A stretch of 64,000 bases of DNA, taken from NCBI GenBank assembly GCA_033182465.1, contig CP137320.1:806001-870000 (forward strand), in the 5' to 3' direction. Below, one piece after another: positions 22,391 to 33,602 of the stretch. The position numbers and the translations under genes are program-made. The notes under the pieces are model-generated. The model saw only the letters and a list, made by a program, of their open reading frames with translations. It did no database searches and had not been told where the DNA came from. The DNA comes from Sanghuangporus weigelae. Its lineage: Eukaryota; Basidiomycota; Agaricomycetes; Hymenochaetales; Hymenochaetaceae. Position 1 is the first letter of the stretch, and every line of letters begins with the position of its first letter.

Positions 22391-25076
22391 ATGGCCTCGT
22401 CCACAACACAGACTCAAGTAAAAATGTAAGGCGCACAATTTTATATTCAATTCATAGGAACGACTGACTGAAGAATAATCAGACTGAACGTAGGGCCTGC
22501 TATCGGAGCCATTCGAGACTTGTTTGCAAAAGTCAAGGCCATCGACGCGAAACATGGCAAGTTTGACCTCGTCATTTGCGTCGGCGATTTCTTCGGGCCT
22601 GTAGAGGGTGAGCATGTATCAAAGGAAGTCGACGAACTGTTGAGAGGGGAAATTGAAGGTATGCTAGCTCAAATGGTATATTATATATACCAAATGCTCA
22701 TCATAAACTATTCAGTTCCTCTATCATGTTATATCATGCAAGGAGACAACCCACTTCCCCAGGCCGTAATCCAGAAGTATGCAGAATCAGGAGGAGAGTT
22801 ATGCACGAATCTATTTCTGTTGAGTAAGAAGTTTGGTGTGCTCTGCCCGCGAATTATACTGAAGTTGTTCGCAGGTAAATCGGGTGTTCTCACTACTTCA
22901 CATGGATTGCGAATAGCATGCCTTGGAGGAGTGTATGACGAGCAGGTTTATGCTTCTGCAACCTCACCTCTTGTATGTTGCATACTGCATGTCTGAGTAT
23001 TGAAGACTTAATGTTTCTGTAGGGCTTCTCAGATCCTTATTTCTCTGCCCAGACAGCGGAGAAGTTAATCTCGAGCATAACGACGACCTCTTCCACCACA
23101 AACTCAAAATCCTCGTCTCTTGCTGACCTCCTCAAAACCTCGACTTCATCGCACCTTATTGACGTATTCATCAGCCACATCTGGCCGGCATCCATCACCC
23201 GCGCTTCAAATTCTCCGCCTAGCGAATCTAATGGAGTAGCTCCAGTGGATGAAATCGAACGAAAAGCGAAGCCTAAGTATCATTTCACCGTCGGTGCAGG
23301 TTACCCTCCCCAATACTGGGAACGTGAGCCTTATGTATGGGATGATGAGAATGGGAGAGTGTCGCGATTCGTTGCCCTCGGGGCTTTCGGTGGCGAACAC
23401 GGGTCGGGGAAGAAACCCAGGGTGAGACTCGACTTGATTTATGCTATGTTTCTTCTCAATAGTTGACCTTTATCCCAGTGGTTCTATGCGTTTTCCATCG
23501 CTCCCGGATCTGCACTATCATCCGCCCAAGCAAAACCTCCAAACGTGACTCCGAACCCATTCACCTCTCCGACATTCTCAGGAGCCGGGTCTATCAAAAG
23601 ACCGGCCGATATGGATGACATTGACAACTTCATATTCGGTGCAATTACTCAACCCGTGGCGAAGAAACCTCGATCGGGTAGGTTACCACCTTTTATTATT
23701 GTCTTACTGCTCGTTGACAACATTTATAGAGAAGGGCGAAGATGGAAAGCCACCGCCAGGGTATAAGTGCAAGATATGTGAATCAACCGATGTAAGTGAA
23801 TACTTGACCACATAAAAAAAAGCTGATTAAGCTTTGTTCAAGCACTTCATAAACGAATGCCCGGAACGAAGTAAACCGCCTGAAGGCTATATTTGCAAGA
23901 TTTGCAATACTGTAAGTCCTTTTTCCGCCTTTTTCTCCGGTCATGACTTTACGCACGTTGTCATATAGCCCGGGCATTTCATCCGCGACTGCCCTGAAAA
24001 GCACGCCACCGGAGACACAGGAGGGCGGAAACCAAAACCAGGATATGTTTGTCGAGCGTGCGGGAGCGACGCACATTTAATTCAGGATTGTCCTGTTGCT
24101 AATCAGACAAGACATGAGCGAGAATCAAAGGGCCGTCATAAGTTCCCACCAAAAGAAATTGCTCGTAAGTGCTTTTCAAAGTGCTTCTGATCGTAGTTGT
24201 GGATGAATCTTGAATCACGTTGTTAGCCAATGAATGCTGGTTCTGCTTATCGAATCCAAGTGTCGCGTAAGGACATACCTCTTTTTGTTAGGTACTACCA
24301 AAGCTAACTTTAGCTGCAGAAAACATCTCCTCGTCTCAATCGGCTCGGAATGCTACCTCACTCTCCCAAAAGGACAAATCATACCGACCGGCTCTCATTC
24401 TTCCCCAGATTCGGACATCTCCAAAGTCCCGGGCGGAGGGCACGTCCTCATCGTACCCATCACGCACTACCCAACGCTCTCCTCAATGCCTCCGGACCTC
24501 TCCATACCCATCGTAGCGGAAATCGAGCAGTACAAATCCGCGCTACGCGCGACTTACGCCAAACACCACTGCTCTGCCGTCAGTTTCGAGGTGGGGATCT
24601 TGAGTGGGCGAGGCGGGCACGCACACGTGCAAGTCGTGCCGATCCCGAATAGTCGATGTTCTCGCATAGAACAGGCATTCGTCTCGGAGGGCGGGTTAGC
24701 TGGGATTACGTTTGAGGAGGACCCGGATGCGGCGCTCGAGAGTTGTTCGGGTGGAAGGCAGAATTATTTCAGGGTTGATTTACCCGATGGACGGAAGATG
24801 GTGCATTTGATTAGACAGGAGGTGCCATTTAGTATACAGTTTGGAAGGTGAGCAAAGGCATTATTATTCTTTTAATTTTCAACTTCCGTGAGGTTGGTTG
24901 GCTTGTCTAATTATTATGATTTCCCTTCCTTCTTTTACAGGCAAGTACTGTGTAGAGTCCTCAGCGTACCCGACCGACTCGACTGGAAGGCATGTGCTCA
25001 GAGCGAAGCAGAAGAGCGAGCAGACGCGCAGGCGTTTAAGCAGGCTTTCGCGCCTTTTGACAATACCCAGAGTTGA
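22391..25076 (+). CDS. DRN1: Lariat-debranching partner Drn1 / CWF19L1
   Basis: Drn1/CWF19L1 proteins associate with late spliceosomes and stimulate the lariat debranching enzyme Dbr1. The start MASSTTQTQVKI is spliced to LNVGPAIGAIRDLFAKV. An N-terminal metallophosphatase-like region follows (FDLVICVGDFFGPV, GLRIACLGGVYD). Next come three CCHC zinc knuckles, CKICESTDHFINEC, CKICNTPGHFIRDC and CRACGSDAHLIQDC (about 23770-24095). The C-terminal CwfJ domains start with ECWFCLSNPSV and contain the HIT-like GGHAHVQVVPIP motif. The gene ends FAPFDNTQS. An intron interrupts each of the first two knuckles just before its His. There are many introns, and all joints checked keep frame. Nuclear location is inferred from orthology. 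Confidence 0.92.
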
Positions 25077-25617
25077 TCACTTCTGATCTTATGGGCTTTG
25101 TCTCTTTGACCCTTGCACTTTGATGAGATCGATATAAGTATGTAGTATCGAGTATCGTAGTTAATCTGCTTCCTTATGCAGATCACGCTACCATCGTGTA
25201 ACTTGATGAGCGCTAGAAGTTAGGCGCCGACGTAATAGCCCCGCCTGTAGGCGCTCAAGCAGAACAAGCGCCTTCGAAGAAGACGCTGAGTTGCCAGGTT
25301 CTTCGAGCGTCGATCTTCTGAAGAAGCAGCTAGTCGGGCGCTTATCCATTACAGGCAGATCGGACTCCACGTTATAGGACAAACCGCCAAATAATTTGAA
25401 TAACACTCGACACGATTCAGATAAGCATTTTTAGATCGAAGGGGAAGAGTGAGCAGCAAAGAATATCAGGTAAGTTCAGGATTTAGGATAAGGTGTCGCG
25501 AAAAGGAAAAGGAGATAGAATGAGTGACGGAGAACTTGTCAAAGGCTGAAAAAGAGAACAAAGAGATAAGGGAGGGAGCATGGGCGTTGGTATGAGTACC
25601 TGTTAGTAAAGCTGTAT
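25077..25617. other. Convergent spacer between DRN1 and VCX1-like gene
   Basis: A 541-base spacer between opposite stop codons. Open frames at 25188-25406 show no family character. It presumably holds two 3' untranslated regions. Confidence 0.5.
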
Positions 25618-27866
25618 TTATGAGACCCAGACTATGCGAGAACGTCAGTCAATTTTTAAAAAAATGAGAAGGGGTGAAAAAATTTCGACTTACACGCTAG
25701 TGCGATCACGATATACAGGGTGAGCAACCTGAGTTCATATTATATTCACAATCGCTTAGAGACCATGACTCGAACAACTTACATGAGGCCTTCCATATAA
25801 TTTGACTTTCCGTCCCTAGTGAAGCGCTTTAAAATCTCGAACCACAGCATATGACAAAGGGACAACGTACATAACCAGCAGATTCACTAGGAACACAGAC
25901 ACAAACAATGTGATAGTCTAAGCAGAGCGCCCAAAGTCAGTGCCCCACAAGATCAACGATAAATCAAAGCGAATTTCAAACCTCAAAGTCAGCAAAGAAC
26001 AATGTGAGCTCGTGTCCCGATCTAAAAGAAAAAAAATTAAAATCAACACTCGGCCCGAAGAGTGTCTATAAATAAACTCACATCCAGCCAACGATTACAA
26101 GTAGTGGAACGACAAATGTTGCAATTTGCTAAGTCCAACCAAGTCAGCGATGCCATGCGTGTTGTAATCTGGTGCTACGCACAATCGAGCTCCCCACGCA
26201 GATACCGATGGTGAGTTCAGTCTTGTTCTTCAAAGCCATCCATACCGCGGTAACGTGTTCCGCGGCGTTTGCAACGATCGGAAGAAGAATGATACCGATA
26301 AACGCCTTGGGTATATGATATTTGCTTGCTGTTTCTTCAATCGATGCGACCACTTCATTTAAGATTGAGCATTAGTAATATAGTCCTGCAAAACTGGTAC
26401 GGGGAAACTCACGGTAATCGGCGCAGAAGGATGTTACTACAGTGGAAAGTAGGAGGCTGCAGCGCATTGATTAGAAGTCGATTTATAATCATAGACCATC
26501 AACACATACGACGAGCAGGCCGCGACAACGCTCATCCTCGGCGTCTCAGTCTCTTCTTCACCTTCAGTCTCAAAGTAGTGCGCATGCGTCTTCAGCTACG
26601 TAGAATGCATAAACATGAATCCCTACACTCAGCACCGAAACTCAGACGGTGATCGGCGCACCTGAAATATGAGATACCCGACATAGACAATAAGCAGTAA
26701 GATGGCTGTCCCTCGCGATATAGCCAACAGACCCTTTCTTGATGGATCACGGGCAGGCAGCATAGCTCCATCACTCGCGAGAAATGAGCCGAAGAGATTA
26801 TTCAGCCCGCCTTCATCGTGACTAAAAGGGCTATCATCGGCAATTTTAGAACTGTGATAAGCAGCAGGGATGACCAGAGCTAGTCGTAGACGACAACAGC
26901 GTCAGTTGAGGGAGCACGAGATTTCTCGATAATACAGAAAAGAAGCCGTACTTATGCAAGCCAGTGACATGAGCTGATCCATACAATCAGATAAGCAACA
27001 ATGAACGTTACTCATGAACTTACAGAGGCCGAACTACGAATGATCGAAGTCAGTCTGAATTCCACGCGGATTAGCTGGGACCGCTTACGCTTGAGCACCC
27101 GTTTCTTGGAATTTGTTTTCTTTCCGTCTGGTACCACCTTTTGACAAATTCCGATGAATTCCATATTAGGTAAAGATAATATACGAGGCGATACGAACCA
27201 GCCAAAAAGGAACAGCCAAGCACAAGGAGTAAGTTGGACAGTATCGAACCCAACATCTATTCGGTTATGTTTATTATAAGGCATGTCTTTATAGTCAACT
27301 AGACTTACGGATGTCTGTACAATGCGAATTTGATCTAATAACCATAGTTAGAAAGCTGCAAGTAAGCTGCGAAAGTGCGCTTACTTTGGAAGAGCGCCGC
27401 AACGCCGACAATAATTTCGACAGCATTGCCAAAAGACGCGTTCAAAAGACCGGAGACCGTCTGACCTAATTTGAGCGAAAGCTGGTCCGTGGCATCTCCT
27501 AGGAGCTGCACATATGCGTGGCGTCAACGGGCCACGGTCATTATGGGGTGACTGTGAGACAGACAAAAAAGAATAACTTGCCTTCGCCAACGGCATGATC
27601 GCAATGAAAGAGAATAAGAATCTAAGACCGGCATCCCAGTCAAGCCAGTGACTAAGGAAGCTCAAGGGTACGAAGACGAGGAGGACGTTAAGCCAAGAGC
27701 CAAAGAAATAGAACTTGTAAGATTCAGCCCAAGAAGGCTCTCCTTCGGCTTTTACAGTACGAAGAACGCGCCGAGCGAAAGGGAGATGGGCAGTGCTACC
27801 ATTGAGGGCATCACCGTTGCCGTTGAGGAGGGCTGTCCGCTCGTTGAGAGAAGATGCACCAGACAT
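25618..27866 (-). CDS. VCX1: Vacuolar Ca2+/H+ exchanger (Vcx1-type CAX)
   Basis: Cation/proton exchangers of the CAX family load calcium into the vacuole in exchange for protons. The start MSGASSLNERTALLNG is followed by a hydrophilic N-terminus and the first membrane segments (WLNVLLVFVPLSFLSHWLDW, LRFLFSFIAIMPLA). The c1 cation-filter region reads LSLKLGQTVSGLLNASFGNA then VEIIVGVAAL. Another conserved segment is TSMLGSILSNLLLVLGCSFL. The second half carries the c2 region on short exons around 26144-26400 (IVANAAEHVTAV). The last exons give VNLLVMDGKSNYMEGLMLLT then LYIVIALAFWVS with the stop at 25618, matching the family's C-terminus. The gene is highly fragmented by introns. Vacuolar location is inferred from the family. 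Confidence 0.91.
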
Positions 27867-28088
27867 GGGAGGAAGCGATAAAGGAACGAGCTGAGTTGAG
27901 TTGAGGAGCAGCGAGGCTGTGTGTTAATGTTCAAAGTGTACGTTTGTTGACCCCAAATCCGGAAGGCACCGCCTTTCTATAAACAGTGAATCGAATCGAA
28001 GCATCTAAATGACGAACCGATCTATTCTTTTACATTCGGTAATTTCAGATTAGATCTTAGGTAATCATTTCGAATAAATAAATAATAC
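27867..28088 (-). promoter_or_regulatory. Promoter of VCX1-like gene and 3' end of PGM-family gene
   Basis: A 222-base spacer between two minus-strand genes. No specific site is recognised. Confidence 0.4.
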
Positions 28089-28967
28089 TTATTTCTGGGC
28101 TCTATTCTCTATCTTGTTGGTGTTGGTATCTTTTACACTCTCTTGAGGTATCTCGTCCGCATTCGTAACTACCGCAGGCATCAAGAGATGCGAAATATCA
28201 GCATATCTTTCCAGTACGCCTCTCCCATCTCTCCGCATCGCAATCGTCGTTATTGAGGTGTTAAAACAAGATCCAATGGTTACGTTCGGCGCAGCATCTA
28301 GCCTTTTCGACAACACCAATTCGCGGGTTAGAGTGGCTATAAATGCGCCATGCGAGATGATCAGGATATTGTATGTTCGGGGTTGGATCGGAAGTGTAGG
28401 AAGCTTTCGTTCAATCGTTTCCATCCACCACTCGATTGCACGACGAGTGAATCTACTCTATGTTAAATGAATATCTCAAATAAGATGAGATGAACGACAT
28501 ACTGAGGACCGGTCTCCACCGATTTCGGGAGCTTGGTTTTATCGTATTGTCCAATTTTGACGCCTTGTAACTCCCCCATGTACTACACTAAACATAAGAA
28601 TCGCGTAGAGCCACGGAGTAAAATAGACTTGCGCGTTCACGGAGCCCCTTGTCTTTAAAAAGCGGTGTCTTGGGATGGTGGAGCAAAAGGACCTTGGCGG
28701 TCTACAGAGCATTCATACATTGTAAGCTAACATCAAGGATTGTGGTTCACGCACCTGAGCTGCTCGTTTCAAGTCACTTGTAATTGCAACCTCAAAGTCC
28801 ACACCTTTCAGCGCATCTGCGCATAAATGTGCTTGTATGACCCCATCATCGTTCAATACGGTGTCCATCTGACCCTGTATTATCCCTTCCCTATTCTCAT
28901 TCGTCTCCCCGTGCCGGACGATTAAAACGCGAAGGACAGGGACTGGACTGGAATAAGAAAGCGACAT
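28089..28967 (-). CDS. Histidine phosphatase (phosphoglycerate mutase family)
   Basis: This is a cofactor-independent-mutase-unrelated histidine phosphatase of the 2H superfamily, broadly like fungal PhoE/fructose-2,6-bisphosphatase-like enzymes. The start at 28967 gives MSLSYSSPVPVLRVLIVRHG. The catalytic RHGETNENREGIIQGQMDT motif comes early. The second catalytic histidine lies in ILIISHGAFIATL. The middle exons encode DLKRAAQ, TAKVLLLHHPKTPLFK and the MGELQGV region with the acid residue. Three or four short introns are present, and the stop follows NRAQK. Substrate cannot be told from the sequence. It shares a 169-base divergent promoter with MAK21. Confidence 0.88.
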
Positions 28968-29136
28968 GGTAGAGAGTTACAGAACGACATTCGACTGCTC
29001 CAATTAGGTCCAGGTCCACCATCGTGGAAGCAATCGGCATCGTCCGGCAAGGTAAACGTCGATCAAGTCGATCATCAACAATTTCTACTCTACGGATTCA
29101 AATCTTGCTAGGAAGCAATTTTTCCTCTCAGCGTCC
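28968..29136. promoter_or_regulatory. Shared divergent promoter, histidine phosphatase / MAK21
   Basis: A 169-base spacer between two start codons on opposite strands. I see no clear ribosome-biogenesis (RRPE/PAC) element. Confidence 0.4.
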
Positions 29137-32100
29137 ATGGCTCGTGTGCAGACAGCTAAGAAAGCCTCGCATGGTCCCTCAAAGCAGTCCTTAAAACTCC
29201 CTGAAAAAGATAGCAAGCCGAAGAAATCTGGCGAGAAAGAGACAAAGTCCAAAAAGCCGAAGGGAAAATCACCTGTGAAGGCAAACCAGCAAAACGATGG
29301 TCTCAGAGACGAAATCATCGCTTTAGGCGGAGATGAAGAAGATTACGAGCTTTTGAAGGATGTAAATAGTGATGAGGATGTAATGGCGACTGGTAGCAGC
29401 AAAAAAGATGTGAGTAACGCTGTAAACATTTCCTTTTCGAATTATATTGACAATGCTTGAGGCTACTTTATCTAATGACGTCGAGAAATTTATGGAAGAG
29501 CTGAATTTCTCATCTGTAAGACCAAAAGACGAAATCGACGTTGAAGAGGGCGAAGATGAGGAGGATGAGGAGAATTCTGAGGATGAGGATGAAAGCGAGG
29601 GAGGATCGTCTGACGCTGCCTCCTCAGAAGTCGATAAGCAAAAAGATCATAAGAAGGAAGAAAAGCAGAATATCACAGTACCAAAGGTTGGACCAAATGC
29701 ACGCCTTGTAAGTCAACATATGCCAACTTCTCGACCATAGCCTAATTACAGGATACACGTTTAGGTACTCGAGCCGTCGCCCCAGTGGAACTCTCTCCTC
29801 TCTCCTCTTCCTTCGAGCAAAGCTTCACTTGGGCCGCCGTCGCCTCAAACCCTTTCTCAAAAGCAGTCGCATGCCTCCTCTTTACATGCATCCGAACTAG
29901 CAGCCTACGAAAACGCAACATCGACCAGTAAACTTACTGCTTCTTCCTCGGATGCCGCGTTCCTTCAGAAGATTCTTACGGGTGGTACCTTAAGCGACCG
30001 TCTCTCAGCGCTGACTCTGTTGGCACAGAGCAGTCCTCTGCACAACACGCGTGCGCTAGAGACATTGAGAACAATGGCGAATAAGAAGGGGAGGGAGGAG
30101 AGCCTGAAGGCATTAAGAGCGATTTGCGATTGGTGGGTTGGCGGCGGGGCTCCTGACAGGAAGCTCAAGTGAGTCGTGCAACTATGCATGGATGGAGAAA
30201 TTACTGATGTTTGCGAAGATATTTCATTGACCAACCTCTGAATCACCCCGGCGTTACGGACAAATATCTCCTGCTATGGTATTTCGAAGACTGGCTGAAG
30301 AAGTACTTCTACACCATCCTTCAGACTCTTGAGGTATGTTATCTTAGTGTTGAATTATCTCATTGCTTCTGAAAGCGATGGCCGGTTCGCAGACCCTTTC
30401 CCTCGATCCCTTACCATACGTCCGACTTCAAGCAATGGCCTTGATCTTCATCCTTCTTCGGGACAAGTCAGAACAGGAACAAAACCTTCTTAGACTTCTC
30501 GTCAACAAACTAGTAAGCTGGTTTTACTCCAATACAGTGTTCTTCTGTTACTTACATGTTTTCCGGTTGACAGGGAGACTCAGAGCGTTCAGTCGCCTCT
30601 CGTGCTTCCTATCACCTCCTTCAACTGCTCCAAGCTCATCCATCCATGAAAGCAGTCGTCGTACGCGAGATAATCTCCCTTGTTCTCAAACCTGCGCGAG
30701 GAAGCACTGCTGCTACTAGCAGCACGAAAACCGACTCAGGAGCAACGCATCTCAAATTTACAACCAGTCCCGCAAATTCAACTCCGAAACCGAAAGGAAA
30801 ATCGCAAGACAAGAACGATAAGAAGGATCTACAACAGGAGCATTCCAGGTACTATGCAGCAATTACGCTGAATCAGATCATGCTCTCTACGACAGAAGCA
30901 GATAGAGGTGTCGCCAGGCAGCTCATCAGCCTGTATTTTGAGCTATTTAAGGAGATCTTGGGAACTCCTGGGCGGCCGATTGACGGTAGTGAGAAAGGAG
31001 ATGGTGCCGAGAGTGTCGTGGATCATTCGCGATATGCGAAAGAGATGAGGAAGAAGCAGGGGGAAAGAAAAGGAAAGGGAAAGGAGCAGGGCGATCGTGA
31101 AGGTTTCGCTGAAGTAGAGGATTCCAACTCGAGGTTGATCTCTGCAATTCTGACCGGCGTCAATCGAGCCTTACCATTCGCAAAGCTGAGTCTGGACGAT
31201 GTCGAGTATGTATTTTCTTTCGTCTTTTCATCTGAGTATTCTGACGAGCTTTCATCTCCCTTTGTGAAGATTCAGCAAGCATGTAGACACACTCTTCCTC
31301 ATTTCTCACAAATCCACCTTCAATATCTCCCTCCAAGCTCTCCGGCTCATCATGCTGATTTGCCAATCCCTCAAATCAACTCCATCGACCTCCATCTCAT
31401 TCTCCGCCCTGTCCACGTCCATCACGGATAGATACTACAGAGCCCTATATGCATCCTTACAAGACACCCGGCTCAACTCCTCGAATAAATACGCTATGTA
31501 CCTAAACCTGCTTTTGAAATCCTTGAAGGTGGATACTAAATCGGAGAGAGTGAAGGCCTTCGTGAGGCGATTTGTGCAGCTGCTTGTTGGCGCGGGCAAT
31601 GGAGGAGCGGAGTTCGTTGTTGGTGGACTTTATTTACTCGGAGAAGTATGTCCTCTACAACGTTCCATTGCTCTTTCCAGAGAAGGCTGATTTTTGCTTT
31701 AGCTCTTCAAAGCCCAGCCGGCACTGATTGACCTGTTGGGCAAGCCTCGTCAAGCATCTGGAGAAGGAGAGCCTCATGAATACGACCCTAGGAAACGAGA
31801 CCCTCAATACGCGAGCGCAGGTGCCAGTCCAATATGGGAACTAGTCAGTGAAAAAAAAATCGCTCATCATCTAGAGCACATAGTAAATCTTATTAAATCG
31901 ACTCTAGATTCCCCTCCTCTCACACTACCACCCAACGATCCGTCTTCACGCCTCCCAGCTTCTCTCAGGATCAGAACTCACGGCAAACGCCGACCTCTCG
32001 CTCAATACCCTCTCACACTTCCTCGACCGATTCGTATACAGGAACCCAAAGAAGCCTAGGCCGAAGGGCGCGAGTGCTATGCAGCCCTCTGCAGCCGCGT

Positions 32101-33124
32101 CTACGCACGACGGCACAAGCATTCGAATCCTCAAGGGCACGACGACTGATGCCGCTGTGATTAATGATGAGAGGTTTTGGAAGAAGGATATTAGGAACGT
32201 GCCGGTTGATCAGGTAAGGAAGGACGACAATGAGCTTTTCATTTGGTCGTTTGAACACCTCATTTATACCTGTCGTTACTACATAGGTATTCTTCCACAA
32301 GTACTTCTCAAAGAAGAACGAGAAGGAACTTGCAAAGGCGGAGAAGCTCTCTAAGAGGAAAGGCGGCGAGGCCAGCGAGGACGAAAATGACGACGATGAC
32401 GAAGGGGAGACTGAAAAGGCCGACGATGCAAGATCGGAACAAGGATCAGATAATGATGAAAAAGATGATGATGATGAGAGCGAAGGAGAGGCTGAGATCT
32501 GGGAGGTCAGTATTGCCTTCTTCTTACGTTTGACAATGAAGCTGATTTAATGGTCTCAATTTTATCTCTTAGGCTATTAAAGCGACAAACCCGGACCTTA
32601 ATCCAGACCTTGACGACGAAGAGGACAACCTACCTTCGGACGATTCTGAAGCCGAGTCTGACTCCGAGGCCGATGGGAATAGCGACGTATCTGCTTCCGA
32701 GGGAGAAGACGACGAAGAGGGGCAAGAAAATTTCGGCACAGACGAAAAGACACACGAAGGTAAAGTTGGAGAAGACGAAGAATCCGACGAAGCTCTCTCA
32801 CTCGCCGAAGCCTCCGACGCAGAAGACCTCATCTCGCTAAACGACATCGAGCTTCCCGAAGGTCTCATCGCATACCACTCCTCTTCAGGCCCTGAAGTCT
32901 CCGAAGCAGAATGGGGAGGCTTCTCCGACTCTGATCCCGATATCACAGTAAGACGAAAGCCAAAGGTTGATAGCAACAAAAAACGAAAGCGAGAGAAAGG
33001 GAACGAGAGGGCCAAAGGACAACAAAACAAGAACAAACGTCGCAAGTTGCGCTCGTTACCCACGTTCGCTACGTATGAGGACTATGCGAAACTCATTGAG
33101 GGGGAGCCCGAGGATAACATCTAG
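29137..33124 (+). CDS. MAK21: Ribosome biogenesis protein Mak21/Noc1 (CEBPZ family)
   Basis: Mak21/Noc1 works in the nucleolus with Noc2 in early 60S ribosomal subunit assembly and export. The N-terminus from 29137 is Lys-rich (MARVQTAKKASHGPSKQSLK), followed by acidic stretches. The HEAT-like core includes YFIDQPLNHPGVTDKYLLLW, FEDWLKKYFYTILQTLE, LPYVRLQAMALIFILLRDKS and VVVREIISLVLKP. The CBF/Mak21 domain contains the hallmark EYDPRKRDPQYASA, then LIPLLSHYHPTIRLH-type helices (about 31925-31980), LTANADLSLNTLSHFLDRFV and FFHKYFSKKNEKE. The tail is very acidic and then basic, ending EGEPEDNI. An intron at about 31845-31910 must be removed to pass from PIWEL to IPLL; unspliced, this part reads as a misleading open frame. 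Confidence 0.94.
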
Positions 33125-33602
33125 TATTCTCAATATGTCTCAGTACTACTAAATACATAAGTAGTGTATATCCGCATGCATTCAAAGTTCCGTTCAGCCC
33201 CTGGAAGAAGGAGAAATTCCAATTTAGTAATCAGATTAGGTGTAAAATGCCTCGCAAAAATTGCATTCGGGAGGAGATTGTTCGTCAAATTTCCGTAACA
33301 TTCTTACACAATCACGACAACCACCTACACAGAGTCGTCACAAACACCTTGGTCATCAGCTTACAATATTTCTCATTCTGAAATGATTCTACTTAACCGT
33401 CCATGAGGGGTGAAGGACAAAAAAAAAAGAAAAAAACAGAGGTCTGACTTGTTTGTATATTGTATATACCAAATCTTTGCGCTTGTAGATTGATTGAGAG
33501 TAAGCCGAATGGTAAGGTGCATAGCGTGTATGTAATAGCTCCCGGTGCCATTCAGTTTGATGTTGATTGTTTTGAAGTATGACCTGTCCGACCTCAGGAC
33601 AC
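33125..33602. other. Convergent spacer between MAK21 and DOA1
   Basis: A 478-base spacer between opposite stop codons, with an A-rich run near 33420-33437. It presumably holds two 3' untranslated regions; no gene is seen. Confidence 0.5.

Noticed and set aside
31736-32059. Continuous open frame through the MAK21 core
   Set aside because: It reads through an intron (about 31845-31910) and leaves the family frame; the spliced frame matches Mak21.
32569-33063. Minus-strand open frame of 164 codons
   Set aside because: It is antisense to the acidic tail of MAK21 and made of Ser/Glu-rich artefact sequence.
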